From Sphingobacterium corticibacter (GTDB lineage Bacteria; Bacteroidota; Bacteroidia; Sphingobacteriales; Sphingobacteriaceae), in NCBI RefSeq assembly GCF_003076635.1, contig NZ_QDKG01000003.1, forward strand, positions 62,001 through 126,000: 64,000 bases of DNA, in the 5' to 3' direction. Both the position numbers and the translations under genes were made by a program. Positions 1 to 7,693 of this stretch are shown piece after piece. Position 1 is the stretch's first letter. The number at the start of each line of letters is the position of its first letter. The notes beneath the pieces are model-generated. The model had not been told where the DNA came from. It did no database searches and saw only the letters and a list, made by a program, of their open reading frames with translations.

Positions 1-312
1 CAAGGTGTATATCATGTATTAGGCGGATTGATCTCCCCGATGGATGGCGTAGGACCTGCAGATTTGCGCATCGATGGATTGGTGGATCGTGTACGGCAGG
101 GAGATATCAAGGAAGTGATCTTAGCGCTCAGTGCTACGATGGAAGGTGATACCACGATTTTTTATCTCTATCGCAAACTGCAAGAATTTTCGATCGAAGT
201 ATCTACGATCGCACGCGGTATTGCCTTTGGTGGAGAGCTGGAATATGTGGATGAAGTGACATTAGGACGCTCCATCATGACCCGCGTACCTTATGAGCGT
301 AAAGTGGGTTAA
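1..312 (+). CDS. recR: Recombination protein RecR, C-terminal part
   Basis: This is the 3' end of recR; the frame is open from base 1, so the start and the N-terminal zinc-finger part lie outside the window. RecR acts with RecF and RecO to load RecA on gapped DNA. The visible 103 residues begin [19 protein letters not shown], the end of the Toprim domain of this family, and continue through the conserved stretch [16 protein letters not shown] to the usual C-terminus. A strong hairpin follows the stop. Identification is by motif recognition and is secure; only the partial length limits it. Confidence 0.93.
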   Translation, partial: QGVYHVLGGLISPMDGVGPADLRIDGLVDRVRQGDIKEVILALSATMEGDTTIFYLYRKLQEFSIEVSTIARGIAFGGELEYVDEVTLGRSIMTRVPYERKVG

Positions 313-330
313 TAAAAATAGGCCAACAAC

Positions 331-368
331 AAAAATGGCGGTGATTCTAAAAAATCACCGCCATTTTT
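331..368. terminator. Bidirectional terminator between recR and the nucleotidase operon
   Basis: A 16-bp perfect stem (331-346 with 353-368) encloses a 6-base loop. The arms start with a run of A and end with a run of T, so it can end transcription on both strands. It sits between convergent genes. Confidence 0.85.
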
Positions 369-369
369 A

Positions 370-1350
370 CTAGCTCCACATCTGCTGATCTTCGCGCAAG
401 CTCGGATCAACCGTATAATGCTGAGCTATATAGCGCTTGTTACCGCTTTTCTTATCAAAATAATAATCAATCCGACCCAGATTCACGCCGCCATATCCCA
501 TTTGGTTTACCAACGTGATTTCGCCATCCAGATTTTTTACTTCTGTCGGTTTGTCTAAGAAAGTATGCGTATGTCCGCCGATGATCAAGTCAATTCCGCG
601 AGTTTGCGAAGCCATCACCAAATCAGAAACCTGATCCGTCTTGTATTCGTATCCGATGTGCGATAGGCAGATCACCATATCACATTTTTCTACGCTACGT
701 AATTTTTTGCTCAAACGGTTAGCTACTGGTATCGGATCTAAATATTTAACGCCCTTGTGATTATTCGGATCTACCATGCCGTCGAGCTTAATCCCGACTG
801 CAAAGATGCCGATTTTCAAGCCTGACCGTTCTAGAATGATATATTCCTTTGTTTTTCCTGCTAGGATGGTGTCACTAAAATCATAATTTGAGGTAATGAA
901 AGGGAAATTAGCCTTGTCAAAATGCTTGAGCAAACCTGTCAATCCATTATCAAACTCATGATTGCCAAAAGTACCGGCATCATAAGCCATTTTGGACATT
1001 AGTTCCAGCTCTACTTTTCCTTCAAATAGATTAAAGTAGGGTGTGCCTTGAAACATATCCCCAGCATCAAGCAGGAGCACATTCTGCTCTTCTTGGCGGA
1101 TTTTTTTCAATAACGTACTCCGTCTGGCCACACCGCCTAAACCTTGCAGGCGCGATCCATCCATAGGGAATGGTTCAATACGGCTATGCACATCATTAGT
1201 ATGCAGTATTGTCAGTTTGATTTCTTTGCCGCGATTTCCTTGGCCGAAGGTCGGTAAGGTACCCAAAGTTGCTAATGCGCCTAGCGCACCTGCTTTCTTG
1301 ATGAAGCTGCGTCTATTGTACAATGATAATTCTTTCATCGCGTTGTGCAT
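370..1350 (-). CDS. Metallophosphatase, catalytic half of a split 5'-nucleotidase (UshA-like)
   Basis: This is a calcineurin-type metallophosphatase equivalent to the N-terminal catalytic domain of UshA 5'-nucleotidase/2',3'-cyclic phosphodiesterase. Metal-binding motifs are all visible: HTNDVHSR near residue 50, GDMFQGTP, GNHEFDNG and GGHTHTF. The N-terminus has a twin-arginine signal (NRRSFIKKAG followed by a hydrophobic stretch), so the folded enzyme is probably exported by Tat. The C-terminal substrate-binding domain is absent and is encoded by the gene just upstream, which overlaps this one by 38 bp. An ATG four codons further in (1338) is a possible alternative start, but AAGGAAA lies before the first. 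The substrate is presumably a nucleotide; this is inferred from family only. Confidence 0.87.
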   Translation of the reverse strand: MHNAMKELSLYNRRSFIKKAGALGALATLGTLPTFGQGNRGKEIKLTILHTNDVHSRIEPFPMDGSRLQGLGGVARRSTLLKKIRQEEQNVLLLDAGDMFQGTPYFNLFEGKVELELMSKMAYDAGTFGNHEFDNGLTGLLKHFDKANFPFITSNYDFSDTILAGKTKEYIILERSGLKIGIFAVGIKLDGMVDPNNHKGVKYLDPIPVANRLSKKLRSVEKCDMVICLSHIGYEYKTDQVSDLVMASQTRGIDLIIGGHTHTFLDKPTEVKNLDGEITLVNQMGYGGVNLGRIDYYFDKKSGNKRYIAQHYTVDPSLREDQQMWS

Positions 1351-2077
1351 TAATTTGTTTTCCTTGTTTGCTTAGAGATTCTATGTAGGCGATCAATCCT
1401 TCTCGTACACGAGTGGGCGTATCTACTCTTTTAACGGGCGTAGCAATACCTTCAATATTATCACCACCGTTAGCTAGGTAATCATAAGTGACCAATTTAT
1501 AGGTTTTATTTTTGTCTACTGGTTTGTCCTGTATTTTCATCGACACGAGTTGCTGATCTTTGATCGTGACCGACATTCCGGCGACCGGTTGTCCGTTGGT
1601 CTTCGCAATGAATTTACCAAGCGCTAAAAGGTCCTCTCCGCTCAACGTAAGTACCGTAATGGAATTCTCAAAGGGCATCAACTCAAACACTTTACCGACT
1701 TGAATATCTCCCTGCGCTATGTCTACTCGAATCCCACCTTGGGTGCCCAATGAGCAGGAAACTTCCGGATCTAGTTGCTGGCCAAGCGCTAATAAAGCAT
1801 CTGCAAAGAAATTACCCGCCAAGCTCTGTCCGTTCACAGTAGATCGCGGCAACATTTGTGCAGTTTGGCCAATGACCGTATCCATTTGCGCTTGCAAGCG
1901 TTGTTTGTAGGGCGCAATGTAATTGGTGAAACTTGAATCGGGTTCTATATGCTGATCGATCGCTAGTTTGGTGGGTTGATAGTTGTTCTTTTGCCAATGT
2001 GTGGTCTTACACGCGCCGAAAGCGAATAATAGAGCAGCACTACAAGGCCAAATAGATCTAAACGAAATATATGTCAT
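1313..2077 (-). CDS. Lipoprotein with 5'-nucleotidase C-terminal domain
   Basis: The 254-residue product corresponds to the C-terminal substrate-binding domain of UshA-type 5'-nucleotidases: it has LGTQGGIRVDIAQGDI, PFENSITVLTLSG and YDYLANGGDNIEG, all typical of that domain. The N-terminus has a hydrophobic stretch followed by FGACK, a lipobox, so it is probably a lipoprotein. The gene precedes and overlaps the catalytic half by 38 bp (stop at 1313, next start at 1350), which implies translational coupling. In UshA the two domains sit in one chain in the opposite order, so here two separately exported subunits would have to assemble. A TAnnTTTG element lies just upstream. Confidence 0.85.
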   Translation of the reverse strand: MTYISFRSIWPCSAALLFAFGACKTTHWQKNNYQPTKLAIDQHIEPDSSFTNYIAPYKQRLQAQMDTVIGQTAQMLPRSTVNGQSLAGNFFADALLALGQQLDPEVSCSLGTQGGIRVDIAQGDIQVGKVFELMPFENSITVLTLSGEDLLALGKFIAKTNGQPVAGMSVTIKDQQLVSMKIQDKPVDKNKTYKLVTYDYLANGGDNIEGIATPVKRVDTPTRVREGLIAYIESLSKQGKQINAQRDERIIIVQ

Positions 2078-2096
2078 ACTAAATGGTAATACGAGG

Positions 2097-2104
2097 CAAA
2101 ACTA
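2097..2104 (-). promoter_or_regulatory. Putative -7 promoter element for the split nucleotidase operon
   Basis: On the minus strand the sequence TAGTTTTG fits the Bacteroidota -7 consensus TAnnTTTG and ends 19 bases before the ATG at 2077. No clear -33 element was seen. Confidence 0.5.
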
Positions 2105-2164
2105 TTAAGAATTATCGAAACAGTAGGCTATCGTCCTATTATTTTTACGATAAGTTAGGGGGAA

Positions 2165-3148
2165 CTATTGCACCAGTAAATTGCAACCGCGAATGTCACT
2201 ATGGTCGAATCTGCCTAAAATTTCGAACTGACCATCGGAATGCAATTTGCCTAAATCTTGGGTAGCGATAAAGGCACAGGAAAGTGTGTTGGCAAGATCT
2301 ATGATATTGATCGCGCCTGTCTGACGATTTTGTAACAAGGTGAGTGGATCATTGGTGTCGCGCATTAACACTTTCATCCATGGAGGAGTTTGAAAGATTC
2401 CGTTTTGCTTTGCATAAGCCTGACTAAGCAGTTCGGTCATTCCGTATTCGGAATGCACATGCGATACACCAAAACCCGCTCGCAGTAGATCGTGTAATTC
2501 TGTCCGAATCAGCTCACGACGGCGACCTTTCATTCCGCCGGTCTCCATCACAATCAAATCCGGAAATTCAATCGGATAGGCATCAATAAAATCGAGTAGG
2601 GCGTAAGTCACACCGAACAGCATTGTTTTTATGCCTTTTTCCTTTAGCGTAGTAAGCGTTTCAAATAAGGCTTGATGATCATATAGGAAATAGCCGCTTT
2701 CTGGTACTTGGCTTTGAGAAATAAGATCGTTGACCATATAGATCAGCGAAGATCCTTCGCGTTCTTGATAGGATGGCAACAAAGCTAGAATGGCCATCTC
2801 GGATGGATCACCATAAAACCGCTGAAATGCTTGATTGTAACTTTGCTCGTAGAACGAAGGGTGAGCCACCAAGTGCTTACTGGTTACAGATCCGGTCGTC
2901 CCTGAGCTCGTAAAAGTGATTTGAGGATTTTGTCCTTCCGCGATCACTTCTTGCGTTTTAAAAAACTCAATGGGTAGAAATGGGATGTCTGTGTAATGTT
3001 GGACATCAGACACATTTCTACCCAGATAAGCTATATATCGCTTGTAAATAGCGACATGATTTGCCTGGAAGCGAAAAACAGCTAGCGCTTGCGCATTGAA
3101 TGCTTCTTCGTCACGGATGGTGAATATAGCGTCTGCTTCCGGCAACAT
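2165..3148 (-). CDS. LuxE-like acyl-protein synthetase/acyl-activating protein
   Basis: The product resembles LuxE, the acyl-protein synthetase that activates a fatty acid as acyl-AMP and transfers it to a thiol. The adenylation signature is visible as TFTSSGTTGS, with a later YGMTELLSQAY stretch typical of this superfamily. I start it at the ATG at 3148 (327 residues, MLPEADAIF...). The longer frame to 3292 would overlap the end of fabG by more than 130 bp and its N-terminus is unlike the family. The gap to fabG is 11 bp, so the two are very probably cotranscribed. LuxR-type bioluminescence genes are absent, so the acyl substrate and acceptor are unknown; a role in lipid or polyketide-like acyl chemistry is an inference from the pairing. 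Confidence 0.75.
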   Translation of the reverse strand: MLPEADAIFTIRDEEAFNAQALAVFRFQANHVAIYKRYIAYLGRNVSDVQHYTDIPFLPIEFFKTQEVIAEGQNPQITFTSSGTTGSVTSKHLVAHPSFYEQSYNQAFQRFYGDPSEMAILALLPSYQEREGSSLIYMVNDLISQSQVPESGYFLYDHQALFETLTTLKEKGIKTMLFGVTYALLDFIDAYPIEFPDLIVMETGGMKGRRRELIRTELHDLLRAGFGVSHVHSEYGMTELLSQAYAKQNGIFQTPPWMKVLMRDTNDPLTLLQNRQTGAINIIDLANTLSCAFIATQDLGKLHSDGQFEILGRFDHSDIRGCNLLVQ

Positions 3149-3159
3149 TTCTTTATATT

Positions 3160-3903
3160 TTATAACATACCGCCGTCTACTGCCAATACTTGGCCGTTGA
3201 CGTAGCTGGATAAGTCTGAAGCCAAAAACAAACATGCATTTGCTACTTCTTCGGTTTCGCCGGCACGTTTCATTGGTATGCCAGCTTCCCATCCTGAAAC
3301 CACTTTTTCATCCAAAATATCGGTCATTTCCGTGCGGATAAATCCAGGAGCGATCACATTGGTACGTATATTACGTGAACCTAATTCTTTTGCAATTGAT
3401 TTAGAAAAACCGATGATACCCGCTTTAGAAGCAGCGTAATTTGACTGTCCCGCATTGCCTTGAATACCGACTACCGAGCTCATGTTGATGATAGATCCTT
3501 TGCGACTTTTCATCATCACTTTTGTAGCCGCTTTGGTCACATTGAAGACCGATTTAAGGTTGATGTCGATGACGTCATTCCACGCATCTTCGCCCATACG
3601 CATGAGCAATCCATCTTTAGTAATACCTGCATTGTTAACTACAATGTCCAACGAACCAAAGTCTGTCATGATATCAGCAATTAATTGTTCTGCTTCATCA
3701 AATTTAGAGGCATCTGAACGATAACCTTTGACCTGCGTTCCATTTTCCTGTAAGGCAACTTCCAAAGCTTGTCCTTTTTCTACTGAAGAAAGGTACGTGA
3801 ATGCCACGTTGGCCCCGTGCTGTGCGAATACCTCAGCGATTTTACGGCCTATTCCTTTTGAAGCGCCAGTTATTAATGCGGTTTTACCTGCAAGTAGTTT
3901 CAT
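3160..3903 (-). CDS. fabG: 3-oxoacyl-[acyl-carrier-protein] reductase FabG
   Basis: This is a short-chain dehydrogenase of 247 residues, the normal FabG length. The NAD(P)-binding motif TGASKGIG is at residues 12-19, NNAG at 90-93, and the catalytic Ser (about 142-143), Tyr156 and Lys160 (YAASK) are in place. The end, VNGQVLAVDGGML, is typical of FabG. It would reduce 3-oxoacyl-ACP to 3-hydroxyacyl-ACP in fatty-acid elongation. It is first in an operon with the LuxE-like gene, away from any other fab gene here, so it could be a second FabG devoted to that partner rather than the housekeeping copy. Confidence 0.88.
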   Translation of the reverse strand: MKLLAGKTALITGASKGIGRKIAEVFAQHGANVAFTYLSSVEKGQALEVALQENGTQVKGYRSDASKFDEAEQLIADIMTDFGSLDIVVNNAGITKDGLLMRMGEDAWNDVIDINLKSVFNVTKAATKVMMKSRKGSIINMSSVVGIQGNAGQSNYAASKAGIIGFSKSIAKELGSRNIRTNVIAPGFIRTEMTDILDEKVVSGWEAGIPMKRAGETEEVANACLFLASDLSSYVNGQVLAVDGGML

Positions 3904-4151
3904 GTATTAAGATCTTTATTTAGTTGTTTTGCATAGATTAAACGCCAGAAGTAGTTTAAAATTGCAGGTGCAAAAATGTTAAATAATTGTTGTAATAACA
4001 ACTTGGCATCTCAATGATCCAATTATAACTGCAATTTCCATGCTCTAATAAGGTTTAAAAGTTGGCACTGTAAGAACCAAGATGTTGGCAATTTGTTATA
4101 ATTAATGAAACATTTGTGACAAATTCATTCGCAAAATCATGCCTCAAATGT

Positions 4152-4159
4152 TAAATTTG
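4152..4159 (+). promoter_or_regulatory. Putative -7 promoter element of mqo
   Basis: TAAATTTG matches TAnnTTTG and ends 17 bases before the mqo ATG. The 273-bp AT-rich spacer between fabG and mqo (3904-4176) holds the two divergent promoters; I see nothing else in it. Confidence 0.5.
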
Positions 4160-4176
4160 CATCACACAAGATTACG

Positions 4177-5670
4177 ATGGGTAAAAAGACGACAAAGACA
4201 GAAGTAGATGTAGTGTTGATCGGCGCCGGTATCATGAGCGCGACCTTGGGAACGCTGATCCACGAGCTAAGTCCTGATATCACAATTGAGATTTTAGAAC
4301 GATTGGATACGGTTGCAGCCGAAAGCTCCGACGCTTGGAATAATGCAGGCACAGGACATTCTGCCCTATGTGAACTCAACTACACACCACAACGACCAGA
4401 TGGTTCTGTGGATATCAGTAAAGCGATCTCTATCGCGGAGCAGTATGAAGTGTCCAAACAGTTTTGGTCTTACTTAGTGGAACATAATGTCATCAAAAAT
4501 CCAGAAGAATTCATTCGTCGTGTGCCGCATATGTCGGCCGTATTTGGTGAGAAGGATGTGCAGTTTTTGAAAACACGCTATGAAGCGCTTACGCAGCATA
4601 ACCTCTTTAAAGGAATGGAATACTCAGAAGACAAATCTTTGTTAAATGATTGGATTCCATTGATGATGCAAGAGCGTGATGCCAATGAGCAGATAGCGGC
4701 TACTAAAATGGATATTGGCACCGACGTGAACTTCGGTACTTTGACGCGAGATCTGATCTCTTATTTAGATAAAAAGGAAAATATCAACCTTTCTACAGGC
4801 AACGAAGTAAAAGATATCGAACGCTTGCCTGATGGTAGATGGCAGGTAGAGACCAAAGATCTTAAAACGGGTGCTAGAAAAAATATTCAAGCAAAATTCG
4901 TATTTATTGGTGCTGGTGGGCATTCCTTATTGCTGTTAGAAAAATCAGGCATTCCAGAATCCAAAGGTTATGGCGGATTTCCGGTAGGCGGACAATGGTT
5001 ACGTTGTACCAACGAAGAAGTAATAGCCCAGCATCACGCGAAAGTATATGGAAAAGCTTCGGTAGGAGCGCCGCCTATGTCTGTACCACACTTGGATACG
5101 CGCTATATTGATGGCAAACAAGCTTTATTGTTTGGTCCTTATGCTGGATTCTCTACTAAATTTTTGAAAAAAGGTTCTTACTTTGATCTTCCTGCCTCGA
5201 TCAAGTTGTCAAATATTCGTCCGATGCTTTCTGCGGGATTAGATAATCTACCGTTGACCAAATATCTTATTACAGAGGTAATGAAAAAACCAAAAGATAA
5301 GTTGGATGCCTTGAAGCAATTCATGCCGACGGCGAAGATGGAAGATTGGGAGATTGAAAAGGCCGGTCAACGCGTTCAAGTGATTAAGAAACATCCTGTT
5401 CACGGAGGAATTTTAGAATTCGGGACAGAAGTAGTTTCGAGCGCCGACGGATCCATCGCGGCTCTTTTGGGAGCTTCTCCAGGTGCTTCTACATCCGTAG
5501 CAGTAATGATTAACCTCTTGAAAAGATGTTTTCCAGATCGTGCGAAAGGAGATTCGTACAGAAGTAAACTGCGGACGATGATCCCATCGTGGGGCAAAAA
5601 TCTAAATGATGATGCAGAGCTTTGTGCCAGCACTAGAAAATGGACGCACGATACCTTGAAGCTTAATTAA
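4177..5670 (+). CDS. mqo: Malate:quinone oxidoreductase
   Basis: Mqo is a peripheral membrane FAD enzyme that oxidises malate to oxaloacetate and passes electrons to the quinone pool, a TCA-cycle step independent of NAD. The 497-residue product has the FAD-binding fold at the N-terminus (VVLIGAGIMSATLG, residues 12-25), followed by the family stretch AAESSDAWNNAGTGHSALCE, and the usual late motif GASPGASTSVAVMI. Length is normal. It is transcribed alone: its own putative promoter lies upstream and a good terminator follows the stop. Confidence 0.95.
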   Translation: MGKKTTKTEVDVVLIGAGIMSATLGTLIHELSPDITIEILERLDTVAAESSDAWNNAGTGHSALCELNYTPQRPDGSVDISKAISIAEQYEVSKQFWSYLVEHNVIKNPEEFIRRVPHMSAVFGEKDVQFLKTRYEALTQHNLFKGMEYSEDKSLLNDWIPLMMQERDANEQIAATKMDIGTDVNFGTLTRDLISYLDKKENINLSTGNEVKDIERLPDGRWQVETKDLKTGARKNIQAKFVFIGAGGHSLLLLEKSGIPESKGYGGFPVGGQWLRCTNEEVIAQHHAKVYGKASVGAPPMSVPHLDTRYIDGKQALLFGPYAGFSTKFLKKGSYFDLPASIKLSNIRPMLSAGLDNLPLTKYLITEVMKKPKDKLDALKQFMPTAKMEDWEIEKAGQRVQVIKKHPVHGGILEFGTEVVSSADGSIAALLGASPGASTSVAVMINLLKRCFPDRAKGDSYRSKLRTMIPSWGKNLNDDAELCASTRKWTHDTLKLN

Positions 5671-5689
5671 ACATTGACATACATTATAG

Positions 5690-5715
5690 AGAGCCTGCTA
5701 GTCAGGCTCTTTTTA
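5690..5715 (+). terminator. Intrinsic terminator of mqo
   Basis: An 8-bp stem AGAGCCTG/CAGGCTCT (5690-5697 and 5703-5710) with a 5-base loop is followed by a T-rich tail. Confidence 0.85.
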
Positions 5716-5749
5716 TATACTCGAAAAATACCACCGCTACCGAACATAA

Positions 5750-6367
5750 ATGGATATTGTCACCTTCACCACATCCTTAGCGCAAGCATTTGAGCAAACA
5801 TCGTGGATAGAGCGATTGTCGGTGCTATTTGGCATCTGCCAAGTGCTATTGTCCAAAAACAATAAGATCGCGAATTACCCTGTCGGTATTATTGGTATTG
5901 TGCTGGGAATGGCGGCGCTTTATGGTGCAAAGTTGTATGCCGAGATTCTGCTCAATGTTTACTATCTCGTGATGAGCGCCTATGGTTGGTGGTATTGGAC
6001 GAGCAATCGAATCCAAACCGAACAACCTATTACCAGCGCTAATCGTCGTGATTGGGGCATCGTGATAGCGATTGTCTTGGGCGGTTTCGCATTGTTGTAT
6101 GTTGCGTTGCGATCATTCACCGATTCGGATGTACCATTGTGGGATGCTTGGGTTTCTTGTACCGCGTGGGCTGGTATGTGGCTATTAGCACGCAGGAAGC
6201 TCGAAAACTGGCTCTTACTCAACTTGAGTAATCTTTTTGCGATCCCATTATTGGTGCACAAAGAACTGTATTTGTTTGCCATACTAACTACTTTTCTTTT
6301 TATTGTTGCATTTATCGGCTTCGCCAAATGGCGTCGTATCATGAAAACACAAACCACACATGCTTAG
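5750..6367 (+). CDS. pnuC: PnuC-family nicotinamide ribonucleoside/vitamin transporter
   Basis: The 205-residue product is a hydrophobic protein with about seven membrane segments. It has the PnuC signature region ERLSVLFGICQVLLS-KNNKIANYPVGIIG near residues 20-50 and the YYLVMSAYGWWYW stretch that lines the substrate path in this family. PnuC-type carriers take up nicotinamide riboside by facilitated diffusion; Bacteroidota relatives can instead carry thiamine or riboflavin. The 80 bp upstream hold no recognisable TPP or FMN riboswitch, so nicotinamide riboside is the default guess. The last 8 bp overlap the next gene, which suggests one transcript. Confidence 0.85.
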   Translation: MDIVTFTTSLAQAFEQTSWIERLSVLFGICQVLLSKNNKIANYPVGIIGIVLGMAALYGAKLYAEILLNVYYLVMSAYGWWYWTSNRIQTEQPITSANRRDWGIVIAIVLGGFALLYVALRSFTDSDVPLWDAWVSCTAWAGMWLLARRKLENWLLLNLSNLFAIPLLVHKELYLFAILTTFLFIVAFIGFAKWRRIMKTQTTHA

Positions 6368-7430
6368 CCAAGATATCATCCATCTCATACAAGAACATCA
6401 AATTCCTGCTGCCAAAGCGGGAGTGCTGCCCGATGTGATCTTACAGAAAATCAGGGAAAATAGCTGGTTTGATCTTTGGGTGCCAAAGGAATATGGTGGA
6501 TTGGAGCAGTCCTTAGTCGAGGGATGTCGATTGCTGGAGTCATTGGCGTATTGGGATGGATCCTTGGGCTGGACAGTCACGCTGTGCGCTGGTGCCAATA
6601 TGTTTGCCGGATTTATTGATGCTGCTACCGCAAATGCTTTATTCAGTACAGGCAATGTTTGTTTTGGTGGGAGCGGACGCGCATCTGGAAAAGCCATCCA
6701 AGTAGCAGACGGCTACCGATTAACAGGTAGATGGTCTTATGCGACTGGCGCACCACATCTTACACATTTTACCTGCAATGCCGTTGTGATTGATGGTGAA
6801 AAGGAATTTTCTGGGAAACCAGAAGTCATAAAGTCGTTTTTTGTCCCGCGAGATCAGGTTTTGATTGAGCCCGATTGGCAAACATTTGGATTAGAAACGA
6901 CGGCTAGTCACAGCTTTACCATACAAGATGTCTTTGTGCCTTCCGAGAATAGTTTTGAGCTTAATCCGACTTATGCTACGTACCCTGGCAAACTATTTCA
7001 ATATCCATTTCAGCCCTTTGCGGAATGCACGCTGTTTGTCAATTATTTGGGTATGTACGCACGCTATACCGATTTGGTACAGAAAAATTTCTATCTACGT
7101 GCGAAGCATACCGAATGGCAGGATAAACATGGGAAGTTATTTTTTAAGCAATTAAACATCGCACAGCAGTTAGCAGTAAATACGAGGCAAACTTTGTATG
7201 ATTTAATGGTACAAAGTTGGAGCAGTTTACTGCAGAGTAGGGAAAAGGATAATGTGGTTATCTATGAAAAGATTGGTAGGCTAACACGACAAAGTTTAAG
7301 TGCTATGAGATCTCATCTACTAGATCTGCATGTAAAATGTGGTATCGAGGCCGCTCAGTTAGATTCAGAGCTGAATATCGTGTTCCGTAATTTCTTTACG
7401 GCTACGCAGCACGCACTGCTTCAATCTTAG
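6360..7430 (+). CDS. Acyl-CoA dehydrogenase-like flavoprotein
   Basis: The 356-residue product follows the acyl-CoA dehydrogenase fold: an N-terminal helical part with WVPKEYGGLEQ near residue 40, a middle beta domain with YRLTGRWSYATGAPH and WQTFGLETTASHSF, and a C-terminal helical domain. These features occur in the branch related to flavin-dependent monooxygenases (HsaA/DszC type) rather than true beta-oxidation enzymes. The substrate is unknown. It overlaps pnuC by 8 bp, so the two are probably translated together; no other fatty-acid gene is nearby. A link to cofactor salvage is only a guess from position. Confidence 0.72.
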   Translation: MLSQDIIHLIQEHQIPAAKAGVLPDVILQKIRENSWFDLWVPKEYGGLEQSLVEGCRLLESLAYWDGSLGWTVTLCAGANMFAGFIDAATANALFSTGNVCFGGSGRASGKAIQVADGYRLTGRWSYATGAPHLTHFTCNAVVIDGEKEFSGKPEVIKSFFVPRDQVLIEPDWQTFGLETTASHSFTIQDVFVPSENSFELNPTYATYPGKLFQYPFQPFAECTLFVNYLGMYARYTDLVQKNFYLRAKHTEWQDKHGKLFFKQLNIAQQLAVNTRQTLYDLMVQSWSSLLQSREKDNVVIYEKIGRLTRQSLSAMRSHLLDLHVKCGIEAAQLDSELNIVFRNFFTATQHALLQS

Positions 7431-7432
7431 GC

Positions 7433-7461
7433 AAAAAAAAACTTAAACCGATTGGCTTAAG
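7433..7461 (-). terminator. Terminator reading on the minus strand, after the 30-codon ORF
   Basis: On the minus strand a stem CTTAA(G)CC/GG(T)TTAAG with a 4-base loop (7442-7461) is followed directly by a run of nine T. In the other direction it lies just after the stop of the acyl-CoA-dehydrogenase-like gene. Confidence 0.65.
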
Positions 7462-7477
7462 CAACTTAAATAAAACA

Positions 7478-7511
7478 CCACTGGAGATATAGAAAACTAA
7501 TCTTCCAGTGG
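7478..7511 (-). repeat. Inverted repeat around the stop codon of the 30-codon ORF
   Basis: CCACTGGA (7478-7485) and TCCAGTGG (7504-7511) form an 8-bp perfect stem with an 18-base loop. The stop codon (7497-7499) is in the loop. It could shield the 3' end of the transcript. Confidence 0.6.
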
Positions 7512-7589
7512 ATTTACGTCATCTCCATCGTACAACCATTCCATGGGTTGAATCGGTTCTTGAAATTCTAATTCTTCGTCTTTAATCAT
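7497..7589 (-). CDS. Candidate 30-residue acidic small protein
   Basis: An ORF of 30 codons plus stop starts at the ATG at 7589 and would encode a very acidic peptide (MIKDEELEFQ... ending DGDDVNPLED). I do not recognise it. In its favour, it stands alone in a 263-bp spacer, a -7-like element TATCTTTA lies about 22 bases upstream, and the reading direction ends in an inverted repeat (7478-7485 with 7504-7511) and then a terminator with a T9 tail. It has no signal peptide or membrane segment. It may be a small regulatory protein, or the leader of a small RNA that is not translated. Confidence 0.5.
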   Translation of the reverse strand: MIKDEELEFQEPIQPMEWLYDGDDVNPLED

Positions 7590-7693
7590 GATATTTATAT
7601 TTTAATTAATTTAAAGATAGTTATTCTATGTTTAATAATTATCACATTGTTGTTATTTTATTGTTAATCAATTATCGTTACAGCATGCTATTC

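Noticed and set aside
2165..3292. Longer start for the LuxE-like gene at 3292
   Set aside because: It would overlap fabG by 133 bp and adds 48 residues with no family likeness; the ATG at 3148 fits better.
5690..5749. Riboswitch upstream of pnuC
   Set aside because: The space between mqo and pnuC is only about 80 bp, mostly the mqo terminator; no TPP or FMN core is visible.
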